A stretch of DNA of 64,000 nucleotides from Udeniomyces pyricola (Eukaryota; Basidiomycota; Tremellomycetes; Cystofilobasidiales; Mrakiaceae): NCBI GenBank assembly GCA_039545295.1, contig BCIK01000016.1:124001-188000 (forward strand), written 5' to 3'. Shown in pieces: positions 39,401 through 57,559 of this stretch; positions within the stretch are counted from its first letter, which is position 1, and every line of letters starts with the position of its first letter. The notes beneath the pieces were generated by a model that saw only the letters and a program-made list of their open reading frames with translations, was not told the DNA's origin and did not search any database. Position numbers and translations under genes: made by a program.

Positions 39401-41445
39401 AGTAGCAAACAGGCGAATCCTCCGCTCCTTCTCCTCCTTTTCTTGCGCCCGCTTGCGTTCCTTCATCAAGGCAGCTGCAACTCGCGAAGCCTCATCCTCT
39501 AGGCCATCCTCATCCGTACCATCCGAGCTCCCACTTCTTTCACGTCCATCAGTCCCATCACCCTGCTGGGTCAAACTGCTGCTTTGCTCCAAGCTCTGAT
39601 TTTCCTCCCCATCCATCTCCAGCCAACCTCCTAGGTTGTCACCGACATCCTGCCCATCGGCCTTTGCAGCGACTCTCGCTAACTCTCGCTCTTCTCGAGC
39701 CTTCATGAGGGCCGCCCGATTTCCGCCTTTGGCTATCAGAGACTGGTACTGAGCTCGCTCCCGTGTGTAAGGATTCAGTTGGAGGGAAGTCCGTTGACGA
39801 AACGTTCGGACAGGCTGGAACAGGTTTGCGAGCGCAGGATTGACCAGCGGGGCAGCCGACTGTATGGGAGGTGAAGGTGGATCAGGTTGTATCTGGCGTC
39901 GCCGTAGCGGAGAGGATGCGGGTGGTGGAACGGAAGAGGAACGGTTGGCGACAGATCGACTGTTGGCAGCCGAGGTGGTGGCAAGAGATGTAGGTGATGA
40001 ATGTGGTGACCCTTGAGGGGAGGACAAGGGAGAGGATGGGGTGTTGTCGGGCGAACGCCGAGCCATGTGGGTATGCAGTGAGGATTGGGCTGTTGCCTTT
40101 GGCGTTCCCCGCGAGAATACATCGTCGTGTGCAGCCAAGTCATGAGAACCTGGCGAGGTTGGGTTGTTGGCATGATGTGCGTCTTGGTGTGGATGTGAGG
40201 ATGAGGTTGCAAGAAGTGAGTGATGTGGGAAGAGACGTGGGTCGTGTGAACAATGCTCGAGGGGAACCGATTGAGCGCGAGCTTCAAAGGCATGTCTAGG
40301 GTTCAGAGAAGAGGATCCTCCTGGAGAGGATTGATGCTGAATGGAAGGTGTATGCGGCACGTGAGACCGAGAAATTACAGGAGATGAGATATGAGGACTC
40401 TTTCGAGGGGTATGAGGAACATGCTTGAGTGGAATAGTTGAATGCGAGACTGGACGAGGTGATGATGGATCGGGTGACGTCCGGAAAGGGCGCCGAGATG
40501 GAACAGCGACGGACGACGATGGATGGTGATGAAAGATATCTGGTTTGATAGTAGATCGATATGGAGACGAGGCATTTGAGTCGACCTAGTAAGGAGCAGA
40601 TGAAACAGAAACGAAGGGGGCATATGAGCTCATGCCACGCATCGAGTCATGGTGGCATTCGCAGCACGCTCTGTAAGCGTACCAGCAATGGTAATATCCG
40701 TTTCTCGAGAGTATCGGGTCTTCTGTGAGCAGGTGAGCGAATCTGGGAACTTCGAGAGTCTATCTGCGAGGTCGATTCCGGCTGCGGGTGCCAGGGGAGA
40801 GAGAGCGTTGAGTCGGTCAATAGTATCGGGATCTCGTTCTTTATCTCGACCACGTGAACACAAAGTCACGCTTACGAGTATCGTCTGCTCAAAGCTTGAT
40901 AGCTCCTCCATAGATATGTCTGGCTCAAATCGAGTCAAGATCGTTTGATCACCTTCCTCTTCCAACGACCCGTCGCCCGGCAAGGCGGTCTCGCCCACCG
41001 GGTGAATCAGCGTCTGCTCGATTTGCGGTGAGTGTAGCAACTTCGCAAATTCGATGGCTTCTTGTTCTTCAACGTCCGAGGTGGGAATCTCCTCGTCCTC
41101 TCGCCCTCTAGTGGCCTCGAGATCGTCCTCCTGCTCTTGTGATGACGCTCGCAGAGGTGGCCATAAGTTCGCCGTAAATGGGTCGCTAGTGTTCGAGGGT
41201 GGATCGAAGGTAACTCGTCTTCGCTTATGAGGGCTCTCTTTTCGGTGTATCCCTGACGTGATCTTTGAGGGCGAAGCGGGAGGAAAGGAGCGTATGATGG
41301 TGGAAATGTCGTCATGACGCGTCGAAGTTGAGGTCGTGTCGAAAGATGTTGACAAAGGCTGGAGGGTGGAAATGCAGTCCATCGGATCGGGGGAGGATGG
41401 CACCACTGGTGGGGGGCTAGGAGACGGCGAGGGAAGAGCCTCCAT
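33454..41445 (-). CDS. MMS22: Mms22/Mus7-type replication-fork repair protein
   Basis: Family members act with the Rtt101–Mms1 (Cul4/Ddb1-like) ubiquitin ligase to keep stalled forks intact. About ten exons give roughly 2,400 residues, at the long end of the family. Exon 1 (ATG 41445) is Ser/Pro-rich and includes HKRRRVTFDPP. Exon 2 carries the typical TFRQRTSLQLNPYTRERAQY block, then a charged coiled region. A short exon (RNKGKHRSDQGPFESIQ) precedes the largest one (about 35.2–38.8 kb). That holds an acidic and RGR-rich zone and the helical Mus7 core, including LSMLVNRYSFTMVAVFLDPT and CIRSMMYVAVLHRHFGLDL. The next exon has the diagnostic SQDEYGDEFAMIDMNDPSLQ. Small 3' exons end ...KNPVREGGVKPEVG. 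The intron near 40585–40637 has a weak donor (GTGGCA) and the joint near 38.8–38.9 kb is tentative. Confidence 0.8.
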
Positions 41446-41831
41446 CTCTGAAGAGTGGAGCAGAGGGATAGCGGCCAGGCAGAGGGGGAGAAAAAGTAGG
41501 TATACGTGATGGACCAGAGGTCGTTGGCGCGTTGGCGGTTCACGCACGTCTATACGAGTTACCGCCACTTGATCGAGACGCGTCGCAACCGGGTCTACAG
41601 TAATCATCAATGATGATCGTCTGACCATTGCAGACGACTTCTTGATCCTTTCAGCCCAACACTCAGCGCTACCAGACCTCATCAACTCTTCAACTCAGTT
41701 CTTTTGCCTCCTCCTACAGCCGTTGTCGCATTTTGTCGTCCATTACCAACATCATGCTAGCGATACACATCTATAAATCGACCCAAACATCTAACTCGGC
41801 CCGGAAATGAATCAACACCCAAGATTGTTCA
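41446..41831. other. Short intergenic interval MMS22 / TAH18
   Basis: This is the 5' flank of MMS22 and the 3' flank of TAH18, both minus strand. The MMS22 frame stays open for about 80 codons upstream of the chosen ATG, but that sequence is not family-like. Confidence 0.45.
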
Positions 41832-44545
41832 TTAACTCCAGCACTCTTCCATCAGCCGACCTTCATCTTCCATCTGCTGCAGATATTGCTTGCCATCCTC
41901 TTCTGACATGCCACCTCGCTCCACCAGGGCAAACAACAGGGCAGATCGGACGGCGCGAGGCATAGCGTTCGAAGACCTGCGGATAAATCACATTGCGAAT
42001 TAAGTCTCATCCAACACCATGACACCAAACATGCAAGACATGCGAATCAAGGGCTCACCCAGAGATGTACACGTGCCCTTGACGTGTCACAATAGTATCA
42101 TAGACGCTGGCCGAATCTTCTTTGATAAGATGCTGAACATAGACCTTTTCCTCCTGCCATCGGCGGGTTACAACCACATGACCACTGTGTGAGCAATCCG
42201 TTCTGTCCAAATCAAGACGTCCGCGTTCAATAGTCCTGTGAATTGGTGGACTGACCTGATCGCGAGAGAAAGCCGACCGAATGCGGCAAGTTCCCAACTT
42301 GACCATGCGTTCCCAATCCTCTTCAAACAGATAATCTTGGTCTCGCTTTCGACAGCCAAAGTAAAGGGTATTGTCCTTAGCTCCAACAAGTATGCGATGC
42401 TCGATCATGCTTCGGAGAGGGGCGACTCCCGTGCCGGGACCGACACCGATAATGGGCGTCGTGGGTGAAGGGGGCAAGGAAAGGGTTCCAGGAACGATGC
42501 GGAGCGAGAGATGTGAACCTGATCGCCACAAAGTAACATATAATGTCAGCCTATGAGGTCCATGATTCTCTCATACTCTGAGGTATTGGGAGGGATAAAC
42601 GTACCTATTGGAAGAGAGGCCAACCACGTCGTACAGAGACCGGTGCGAGGGATCTTGAGATTCGTCTTGTAGCCAATAAGGGCGATACAAAGCTGGATCT
42701 TGCCAGGGTGAGCCTGATGAAGACAAATCGAAAGCTCAGACGTTCTCAATCGGAGTCTTTCATGAGAAAAAAAAAACGATAGAGACTCGGGAGGCATGAC
42801 GTACGAGCGAACTGCCAGCAATCGAAAACTCTCTTCGACGAATCCGACCGAAGACCTCTGGTAAGTAATCCAACGGGATTCGAACGTTGCGGAAATCGGA
42901 GAGGACCTCGAGGATGGTTCTCCTTGGCTGGTGCGCGTAGTCATATAGATCGTCTCCGCCCTCGATCAGATCGAGAAACTCATCCAATCGTTCCTGCTCG
43001 CGCTCGTCCGTCGCGAAGAGTCGAAGCCAATGGAAGAATGAGCGACGAGGGACCGCCGTGAGATCAAGGTGATCCCGAAGGAGTTCTTGGAGAGTCAATG
43101 GAAGAGGGAAAGAGTTTTCTGATACAGGGGCAGCCAGGGTGGGAGACGATTTGGTAGGTTGGGTGGGTTGAAAGGATAGAAGAGTGGTGGGCGAGGGAAG
43201 GTGGGGCTGAAGGGCGAGAAACTGATCGATCGTGGAAGTGAGGTTGGAAGGGACGAGCTGGAGGATTGACCCTGGAGTATAGATCAAGCCTGAATCTGTC
43301 GAGATCTCGACGAATCGAACGTCTTGGTCCCATGTCGGTCCAGTCATGCGCTCAAAGCATTCAAGTCGTCCATCCATCCAGCCGTCCTCTCGCCCAGCGA
43401 TATCACGTTCCTGTCCCTCACCGTCCGAGACAGGCCCATTACGTTGAGCTTCGCCATCTACCTTGCTTTCATCTTCCGAGAGCTGAAGCGTATTCAAAGC
43501 ACTGGACGGAGATCTCAAGGTCGAGTCTGAGGAGGTAAGAGGAGGAGACGTTCTAGGGGATGGAGGGAGGATAGTGGCTTTGAGGATTGGGGGGAAGAGG
43601 TGTGTAGAGGGAAGAGGAGTAGGTGGAGTCGTATCTGGGTAGTAAATTGGAACAAGAGCTGACACTAGAGAGGTGGTGAAAGGATGAAGAGTGGTTTCGA
43701 GACTGATCGGTGTAAAGCGACAACAGAGAGTAAAGGCCAAAGAGTCAGCTTGTCCTCAGTACAGCTTCAGATTATGCTAAGACTTTGTCTATTTTATCCT
43801 TTGGACAAGAGCTGCTCGAGTATCAAGGGTAGTGAAAGAGAACAAGACCCCAGCCACAACAAACATCGAGCAGCGACGCGATAAATGAGGCTGCTGAGTG
43901 CGTGCTCGGCCGCATGATCATGGTTGCCACCTTGCCAATGTCCCTGACGGAACCCACACACAAGATACGCGATGATCCAGCGGGTCTCATCTGATGTTGC
44001 TGCTGACTAGCATTGTATCGCGGGACAATCCAGCGAATTAGAAGCAAGCGGAAATCGACTCACCCTCCGCCGGCCCGTTCATCGGCCCAGCATTCCTCGC
44101 CCTTGACGTCTGCTATTATTTCCCTTCCTCCAAGTCCCAGTAGTCTCCTCCTCATCCCCTTGCCGGCCCAGCAGAACTTCTCGTACCCACTATCTCCCAC
44201 GCCAAACACCTGGAAGACAAGTTCATCGAGGACGTCGTCCGGAAGGTCTCGCCGCATGAGCATTTCCCAAAGGGGACGCAACATCCTCGGCGGTTCACCG
44301 TTGCCCGTCGTCGAGACGATGAAGATCAACGGTGATGAGATGAGCGGCAAGTCGAGCGGGTCGAGCGAGGAGACTGGAAGGGGTGGAAGGGAAGGAAGGT
44401 GGGAGCGCAGGAGAGACGAGTGAAGGGCAAAGGCGAGGTCCTGTGACGTGCCGGTCTCGGTGGCGTAGTAGATCTGAGGAGGGGGTGTCGGATCGAAGTG
44501 ACCGATCGGATGGAGTGGCGATTGATCTGTAAGAGGAGAGTGCAT
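41832..44545 (-). CDS. TAH18: NADPH-dependent diflavin reductase Tah18 (NDOR1)
   Basis: This cytosolic diflavin reductase passes electrons from NADPH to Dre2 for Fe–S cluster assembly. Domains run in the expected order. The N-terminal flavodoxin has the FMN loop YYATETGTSQDLAFAL, then IVSTTGNGEPP and FGVGDSGYEKFCW. The FAD module has the RREFSIAGSSL motif (R-x-F-S-I). The NADPH domain has PIIGVGPGTGVAPLRSMIEHR, YFGCRKRDQDYLFEEDW and the late HVYISG. The C-terminus, EDEGRLMEECWS, has the near-terminal aromatic residue seen in this family. About eight exons. A Ser/Pro-rich insertion of about 80 residues lies at the start of the FAD module (near 43.5 kb). The ATG at 44545 directly precedes the flavodoxin domain with a 28-residue lead. 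The start faces the AGC kinase gene across about 650 bp. Confidence 0.93.
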
Positions 44546-45192
44546 AGTGCGGTTCAATGGAGTCAGAGTGTCGTTGTCGTTGTCGTTGGAGAGGCAACAT
44601 GACGATGATGATGATGATCAAGACTTGGCTGTATGGCCTGATCAGGCTGTGTCAGGAAAGCCAGCACTATAGGGTCAGCAGGCTATGCAACACCAACCAG
44701 AATCAACCCGACCTTTATGATCAATCACGAGCTCTGTTCCTTTCAGCTTTCTTCCGGCTTCGAAGCTTCGACCTCGCCCTCCTCCGTCTGGCACGACTGT
44801 GTCTGCTTCCCACTCCCTCGCGCCCTCACTCGACACTCATCGACTGCTCAAGGCCATCTCACCTCTCGCTTGAAACCGGTTTCTGCCTTGCCTCTTAGAC
44901 GCTCGAGGTTCACTGCGCTTTTCCTATTCGCGTCCTTCGACGGCCTCGTTCAACCTCCGGCCAAAGCCTAGCTTAGCGTTTCTGCTTCCGACACAACCAA
45001 ACACGCCCTGCACGGACCCCTTCCCTTCGCCTTCTCCTCTCTACTCTTTCACGCTCCCCCCTCACGCTCAGCCACCACCATCTCCCCGTTCCTCAACGCA
45101 CATAGTAGCGTTCCCTCCACACCTCACTAATACCTATTCCATTTGCCCTGTCTCTTACGTCTATCAGTGATTCTCTTTCGGCTTGATCTACC
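44546..45192. promoter_or_regulatory. Divergent promoter region TAH18 / AGC kinase
   Basis: About 650 bp separate the two divergent ATGs. The right two-thirds is C/T-rich on the + strand, consistent with the kinase leader. Open frames here are low-complexity. No factor site was assigned. Confidence 0.5.
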
Positions 45193-50719
<5,527 letters not shown>

Positions 50720-50761
50720 TGAAGGACTGAAGATATGAAAAAAAGGCTATCGTGCTCGATT

Positions 50762-50787
50762 TGTGTGTGTGTGTGTGTGTGTGTGTT
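50762..50787. repeat. (GT)n microsatellite
   Basis: About a dozen GT units lie 40 bp after the kinase stop codon. Confidence 0.85.
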
Positions 50788-51649
50788 TTTAAATTACGAT
50801 TACCTCTTCCCTGTTCGTTTCTCCTCCCCTCCACATGTCGCTTCGAGGCAAGAACTCGATTTTCGGTATACCCATCACGGACCAATCTGTTTCTCTTTCT
50901 CTCATCATCCACTCATTTCATCATTCAACCCGATCCTTGACAGCCTCTATCCTTTCCTCAGCCCCTCATTGCTCAAATCTCGCCTGCCTGTGTCCTCCTA
51001 CTGTTCACGTCTTCTCATCCTACCTTGTTCTTCCCAATCTTTGTCTGCCTTCACCGCCTATTCCCTCATTCACTGGTTTCAAAACTCGCACCTCCTTACC
51101 CTTCCCCTTTAGTCGATCCCTCTCGTTAATCCCTCTCGTTAATCCCTCTCGTTCGCTCGCTCGCTCGTTCATTTGCTCGTTTACACTTTCCTTGTTCTTT
51201 GCTTGCTTTTAGTAACGGTCTCCACTCTGTTAGATAAGTACCCTCAGGTTTCCTCTTCTTGACGACACGACCGGTCACGCCCTCTGACTCAAACTAGGTT
51301 TCCCTTCAGTCCTCTTCCTCTCCTCTCATTCTTTTTCTTAATTCCCTGATCTTAGTTATCTTTCTCTCAGTCTCTCTCTCACATTCAATCTGATATCTCA
51401 CTTTTCACGACTCCTTTGTTTCTATCTTTCCCTGTTTTTTCTTTTTTCTTTTTTCTTTTGCTTCTTTCTTTTCCTTTACTTTGCATTTGTTCTTTGACAT
51501 CAACAAGTTACCAATCACCCTTGGACTAGATTCACATCATGCATGTTTCCCCCATCAACCAACCAACCAACCAATCAGCCGCTCTGACGAACCGAGTCCG
51601 ATTCGCCCGGCAAGTATAATGGGAGAGAAAAACTTGAATGACTTTCTAA

Positions 51650-51706
51650 AAAAAAAAAAAAAAAAAANAANAAAAAAAANAAGGAAAAAAAAAAAAAAAA
51701 AAAAAA
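51650..51706. repeat. A-homopolymer tract with undetermined bases
   Basis: An A-run of about 55 bases is interrupted by N at three positions and one GG. It lies between two convergent genes; its true length is uncertain. Confidence 0.85.
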
Positions 51707-51882
51707 AGCGACCCATGACCCAATACCGTATTGAGTACCATTCACCGTCCAACCAAGATACGTTATCTAGAGAAGTCAGATAAACTCGAATTCAAGTTTC
51801 GAGCTGGAGACGTGTCCCGGCGGCGGCAGCAGCGGTAGATGTAAGAGATGTCGATGTGACATCAAGCAGCAGTAGTAAACGC

Positions 51883-54815
51883 TCAAAGCGGGGAAGTCGT
51901 AGAAGACAAGGTCGAAGTAGTCGTGGTCGTAGTAGACGTAGTAGTAGCCGAAGTAGATCCGGTAGGCGTTTTCGATGGAGTAGGGCGGAGGTACCTTCGA
52001 GAAGGGTGACGTTTCGTCGTCGATGAAGACGCTGGAGGGAACGTTTGGTGGTGTTGTTGTGGGTGGGGAAGAGGAGAAGGAGGAGAAGGTGGATGGAGTG
52101 GCTCGTGTTGAGTGAACGGTGGTGAGGTTGATGATGGTGAAGAAGGGATGGCATGAGGAGGAACCAATGGGTAGGAACAGGTTTGAGGCGGGGATTTAGA
52201 TGGATTGAGTAGGGTTAGATGTGCCATGGGGAGTCTGGTGGAGAAGAGAGAACCGGACGTGGTGGGAAGAAGGGGAGGAAGTGGAAGGGGACGCGTCGTG
52301 AGATGAATTGGTGAGATACGTTGAGGAGCGGTGGTGAACCCATCATCGTGAGGTTGGACACGTGAGGACGAGGAGAAGAAAGGGGAAGGTAAGGAATGAT
52401 ATGGGGCAGTCGTGTTGGAATGGAGGTCGGTGTTGTGAATAGGATGATCATAAAGACAAGAGGGGTCCTGATATACGGATCCTTCTAATCTTGTATCGAG
52501 ATCGGCAAGATAGTGCAGATGATTGGGAGATGGCGGTCGTCCGGCTTCTTCGTTGTTATTTTCAAAGAGTTGGGGTTGATTTCTTCCTGAACGGAAGATG
52601 TCAGGAAAAGCAAGCCGGTATGATTGTTGGTTGTGATGACGATGAAGCGAAGGAATATGGCGATGATAGTTCCAATCCTGATGATCGTCGAGAAGTTCCA
52701 TCCCTCGTGCTTCTATTCCTATAGCCACAGTCTCTTCCTCTTCCCCTTCCCGATACATTGCCCATTCATCTCGAGAATCCTGTCCTATTCTTTCCCACCC
52801 GCTCGACTCTGACATCAGACAACCGGGATTGTCGCGTTCCTGCTGCTCTCGTGACCCACATCCGCACCCTTGCTGCTGCCGAGGGCGCGTATGTCGACAG
52901 CAATGCCGATGACCATAGCCCGTCTCTTCCCCATGTACCAGAGTTGACCCCAAAGGGGGTTGTACGAGCAACGCATCCCCATCCTGAGTCTGTTCGCCGA
53001 CAGAAGCCCCGAACATCATCGCTTCCTTCTTGGCGCCAAGGACTCGATGTGCGTGCAGAGTCGGCTTCGCAAACGGCCGAGAGGAGGATGAGAAAGGTTG
53101 AAGGTGGGCAGGTACGACAGGAGAAGTAGGAGCGGTGAGTTGGAGGAGAGTAATCAGGCGGAAGCATTGGAAAAGAGAGAGGTGGAGCAGGACCTGAAAG
53201 AAGGTGGGAAGGAAAGGACAACCAAATTGGGTCAGTGCTCGATATCGAGAACAATCTCGACATAAGGTCAAGAAAAACCCGTCAGGATAAGCGGCCCAAC
53301 CCATGGGATGTAGAAATGCGTCAACACAAAAGAAAGAAAAAGAAGAAAGCAGAAAAGGGGGAAGGGAGGAATGATTGTCTGAGCTCTTACATAGAGCAAC
53401 ACTGTCCCACCCAATCTCGCACCAAGAACACCACCCCATCCATCCCATCTATACGTCTGGCCACATCCCTCCCTATCCCTATTCGACAGAACAGGAACGT
53501 TCCAAACGACATCCATATCCCAACCGCATCTCCCCATAAACCCCAAGGCCCCAGCGATCGAGGTCGACGCGCGGGTGGTCTTGAACAGGAAAAATAGGGT
53601 GAGCTGGATGAGGGCAAGAAGAGTTTGAGGGAGGGTTGAGAAGAGGAACAAGAAGAGGTGAAGAGAGATGAATGTGGGGCTCCGGACCCAGCGCGATTCG
53701 GAGCTGGCGTCGGAAAAGCGAGTCGTCCGAGAGGTGGGAGGAATGATAGTTGGAAGAGAGCGTTGGGCGTGCTGCTGGGATACCAAAAGAAATGCAAGAT
53801 AAGGAAAAAAATAAGTCATCCTTGTACGATGCGAATCAAAAGATAATAAAAACCAGATCTAGATGTAAGAACGTTGTGCGAAAAGGGAGGGGGAAGGCGG
53901 GAGACTTACTTGTCCAGGCAGGAGTAGGAGCACGACGAGGATGGGGATAGTCGAGATGAGAGTGAAGATAAAGAAGGCGAGGTTGAGGTGCCGGATCGTC
54001 GTGTTTTGAGGAGTATATACTGGTCGATGAAATGAGGCAGGAAAAAGAAAACAAAATAAAAGATGGCTTAGCGTTAGAGATCCATGGCGATTTCATCGTT
54101 CTTGTCCCCTCTGTCCCCTCTCTTGCGAACGGAAAAAAACGTTCGAAAGGAAGGAGAAATCAAGGAAAATGATGTTCTCACCCCATCCGACAAAATACCT
54201 CACTGCCAAGAACACGAGCCAACTTTCTATCCCCACGCCGCCGACCCAACCTCCTGCACGCCATGTTCGCAGTCGCCTGCGCGTCCGTCGGGTGCGGGTC
54301 TCCGCGGCAGCTTCTAAAGCAATCTGAGAGAGACTCGTAGAGATGTTGAGGGTTTTGGTTGGATAATCAAGGTAGGATCGTGAGATGTGATGGAGTTGAG
54401 GGGAGAGGGTCAAAGGTGTGGAAAGGCTCGAACATGAGGTGGCAGTGAGGGTGGGGGAGGGAGGCGATATGAGGGGTTGCGTAGAGAAATGTGGATAATG
54501 ATGATGGTGATGATGATGATGCTGGTAATTGGTAGAAGCCGTCTCTTCCATTGGTCGACTCCCTGGATCTCTTGGCGAACCTGCAAAGGTCACAGTCGAA
54601 GAGGGCAGATAGGTCGGACGAAGAGGTGGAAGTGAAGGGGAAAGATCTTGATCCTTTGGGCGGGTATGGTGAGTAGAAGAAACGCTGGCAGGAAAGGAAG
54701 GACCGAGTGCAGACTCGTGGGCGGTGGAATGGTACGGATGATGGATGGGCTGAAAGGTAGGAAGGGGAGCGGTATGATGGCTCGCGAAGGTAGCAGAGGA
54801 AGGATGAACCGGCAT
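51883..54815 (-). CDS. Multipass membrane protein, unrecognised
   Basis: At least five exons on the minus strand. The ATG at 54815 starts a long Ser/Pro/His-rich cytosol-like region of about 190 residues with a His run. Hydrophobic segments come next: ESWLVFLAVRYFVG, then HLNLAFFIFTLISTIPILVVLLLL, then FISLHLFLFLFSTLPQTLLAL, then GARLGGTVLLYV and VLLHLSLFQCFRLITLLQL. A long polar, His/Pro/Ser-rich tail of about 400 residues ends in a Thr/Ser run. I count four to six membrane spans. The layout is that of a fungal plasma-membrane or endomembrane protein of unknown role. The last 100 bp is a TAC/CTA-type repeat open in all minus-strand frames, so the exact C-terminus is unsure. Confidence 0.65.
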
Positions 54816-55390
54816 CCTTTACACCTGTTCTGCTAATGGAGAGGAACTAGAGCGTCAAGAAGGTCAGCGTTCAGAGAGCAATTGCGACAAAAAAAACACA
54901 AAGTGTGAGTAAGTGAGTGGGCATTCAGATGTCGATAACGTGAAGGCAAAGATTGGTTTCTGACTGATGAAGCAAAAAAGCAAAGAGAAAAACAGAGTGG
55001 AACCAGTGGAGTAAGGAGGGGAGCCCCAGTTCAGTCTGAATCGCAATGGACGTTCAGTTGCAGCCCGAACAAATCCCAACTCTTTCTTCGATGCACATCA
55101 GTACGTTTGTTTCTCCACAAAGATTCCAGGTCAAGGGAAGCGACGATCTGAGCAAAGTTGTTCTTTTGTTAAGGAAAAAAAAAAGTCAAGAGAAAAAAGA
55201 TAGGGAAAGAAAAAGAAGAAATTGAGGTAAAGCACCCAGGTCCACCTCGCCCAGATTGACCTGCGCTAACCTCGAGCCCCTCTATCCCTCCCATCACACC
55301 GACGCATCCGCGCTTGAACCTCTCCTCTTCCTGCTCCGATCAACTTTTCTATCCATCCGTGTCCACCCCAACTAGCCTTCCATTCATTCC
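54816..55390. other. Intergenic between two minus-strand genes
   Basis: This is the upstream flank of the multipass membrane protein gene and the 3' flank of OXA1. Purine runs lie around 55170–55230. No gene was recognised. Confidence 0.5.
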
Positions 55391-57559
55391 CTATCTCCTG
55401 GCATCCCTGGCAGCCGCCGCCTTGGCTGCTTTTGCCGCCTTTGCGGCCTGAGCAGCGGCAACCACTTTCGCCTCCATCGCCGCGACGCGCTCCGCGAGAG
55501 CAATCCGTTGCTTTTGCAAGTCCGGGAGAGTGTCGAATTTGGATGACGTTCTCACGGGCGAGGGAGATTTGGTAGCGGTGGCCGTGGTCGGGCGAGGGGT
55601 AGGATTCGGCTTGGGCTTGGCCCGAGGCTCAGAGATCGGGGCAGCTTGAACACGTGCTGAGGGGGAGACAGGAACGGGAGCGGGAGCGGAAGAAGGAGTA
55701 GATGAACCCGATCCAGGCGCAGAAGGCAACGGCTGAGCTGGATGCGATACCGGGATCGCCTCCGCCACAGTCTCAAGGACACTTCCCTCTGACTTTGTCT
55801 TTTTTCCGAGTCTCTCAATGTCGAGCACTCTCTGCCTCGCCTGGACGCCCGCCTTTCGCTGCCTCTCTAGCTGAGCTTCCTCTTGAGCTTGGGCTTTAGC
55901 CCAGGCTTCTTTGGTCGAGTTGGCAAAGTAGTTCTTGACGGCCTGCCAGCCACCGGGAGCGACTTGACCGGGTGGCCGAGTGAAGGTTGGTACGGGACTG
56001 AGTTCAAAGTAGCGTCGAACAACGGGGATCTGAATGAGGTAGGACTGAAGGAAGGAGAGACCGTTTGAAGTCGTCCAGTAGAGGAGCACAGCCTGATGTA
56101 GTACGGCAAGAGCAAGAGGAAGAAACAGGGGAAAGGGAAAGGGCGGGAGACGGATTGGAGCGGTAAGTATGTGAAAGACGGTGTATGTAGCGATGCGTGT
56201 TTCGTATCACAGGAAGAAACGTAAAACTAAAAAAACTAAATTTTCAGCGATGAGGTCGGAACAAGAAGGGCACGTACAGCAGGGAAACCCGAGGCTCCGA
56301 AACCTCCAATGAGCGGGATCGACGCGGGCAGGGTGATACCCGAGATGATGGGGAACGACATGATAGCGGCAGTCTTCATACCAAAGGACAAAGCGATAGC
56401 GGAATCGGCTTGGGTCGAAGGCTTAGCTCCGTTGGCTCCGTACTAGATCGGACAGGATGAAGAAGGCAGGAAGGTATGATTGTTACAACGACGGGAAGTA
56501 AAATTCAACATCAGCACTGGGAGCGGAACAAGGGTAGAGTAAATGTCAGCAAGAAATCTAGGAGATTCTGCTCACGTGAGCGAGAAGCCAAGTGGCAGCT
56601 GCGGAAGTTGCCGGAAGGATGTACGTTGGATCGATCTGGGTCAAATCCTGGCACCACCCAGGGATTCCACCGACCAGCAGCTGAGGCACCGGGAGAGCCG
56701 CCATCTTCTTGAGGGCAAGGAACATGGCGATGAACGTAGGGATGGTCAAGAGGACGCCACCAATCATGGTAAGAGGGTTGACTTTGTTCTCCCGGTATAG
56801 CTTCATGATGTTCTGACCCTCGATAGAAGCCTTAGTGTTGTCTTTCTGGGCCTTGGCCTCCTTGAGTCGCTCTTGAATCTGTTGCATCTCAGGCTGGATC
56901 TCGAGCATTTTGGCCTGGGTTCGCGAGTTGTTAAGGAAGATTCGGAAGAGCAGGGCTCGAAGGATAAACGTCGCGAGAATGATGGTGGCCCACCTGTCCA
57001 TTTTTTTAAGTTGGTCGTGAGGGAAAGAGGAGAAACATCGAATCGTCAGCCAGGTGTTGTACAATATCGACGTGAACCCTGGTAATGCGCATCTGCTGAT
57101 CATGCAGAGTGATCTGCGGATGAGAGGTGCACGGGAAGAGAGAAAGACGCGAAAAAAAAACGAGAGGCGAAACACTGGTTGCAGAACGCACCAAGGAAGA
57201 CCAGTCCAGACATGCAAGGCTTCCAATGCCGCCTCAGCCCGACCTGTTGGCCACCAACTAGCCAGACCCATGGCTTTGAGATCACCAATTTCCATGGGAA
57301 TATGAGCGAGATCAATAAGCCCGTTGGGAGAATCCTGAACCCCCGTGGCCGAGGTGGTCTCGATTGGGGACACAATCTGAGCCGGTTCGAACGAGGGTCG
57401 ATTGGGAATGCCGGATGCTATTGATTCAGAAACAGATGGAGGAGGTGTGGAAGGTGTCGTCGAGGCTGAAGCTGCACGGAGAGAGTTGTCGACGTCAAAA
57501 GATTGGGGAGGCGTAGGGGAAGATGATGGGAAGAGGGAAAGTCCACGCGAGGACCTCAT
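55391..57559 (-). CDS. OXA1: Oxa1/YidC-family mitochondrial inner-membrane insertase
   Basis: Oxa1 inserts mitochondrially encoded and some imported proteins into the inner membrane. About four exons. The first (ATG 57559) is Ser/Pro-rich, without a strikingly basic presequence apart from MRSSRG, and ends in EALHVWTGLPW. The core follows: WATIILATFILRALLFRIFL, a charged loop with EIQPEMQQIQERLKEAKAQ, then NPLTMIGGVLLTIPTFIAMF. The next exons give ALSFGMKTAAIMSFPIISG and TTSNGLSFLQSYLIQIPVVR. A matrix-side tail of about 190 residues is rich in Ala, Lys, Gln and Pro and ends in an AAKAAKAAKAAAARDARR helix, consistent with Oxa1's ribosome-binding C-terminal coiled coil. The five-span plan and loop match Oxa1 rather than Cox18. 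Confidence 0.9.

Larger units (their letters stand above)
50720..51882. other. Convergent 3' region with microsatellites
   Basis: A GT microsatellite (about 50762–50787) follows the kinase stop. Then come several hundred bases of C/T-rich DNA including CTCGTTAATCC and CTCG repeats near 51121–51180. A long A run with undetermined bases lies at 51650–51706. No gene was recognised. Confidence 0.5.

Noticed and set aside
50735..51212. Plus-strand frames of about 125 codons after the kinase
   Set aside because: They are translations of the pyrimidine-rich 3' flank including the GT repeat; two overlapping frames are equally open, as expected for non-coding CT-rich DNA.
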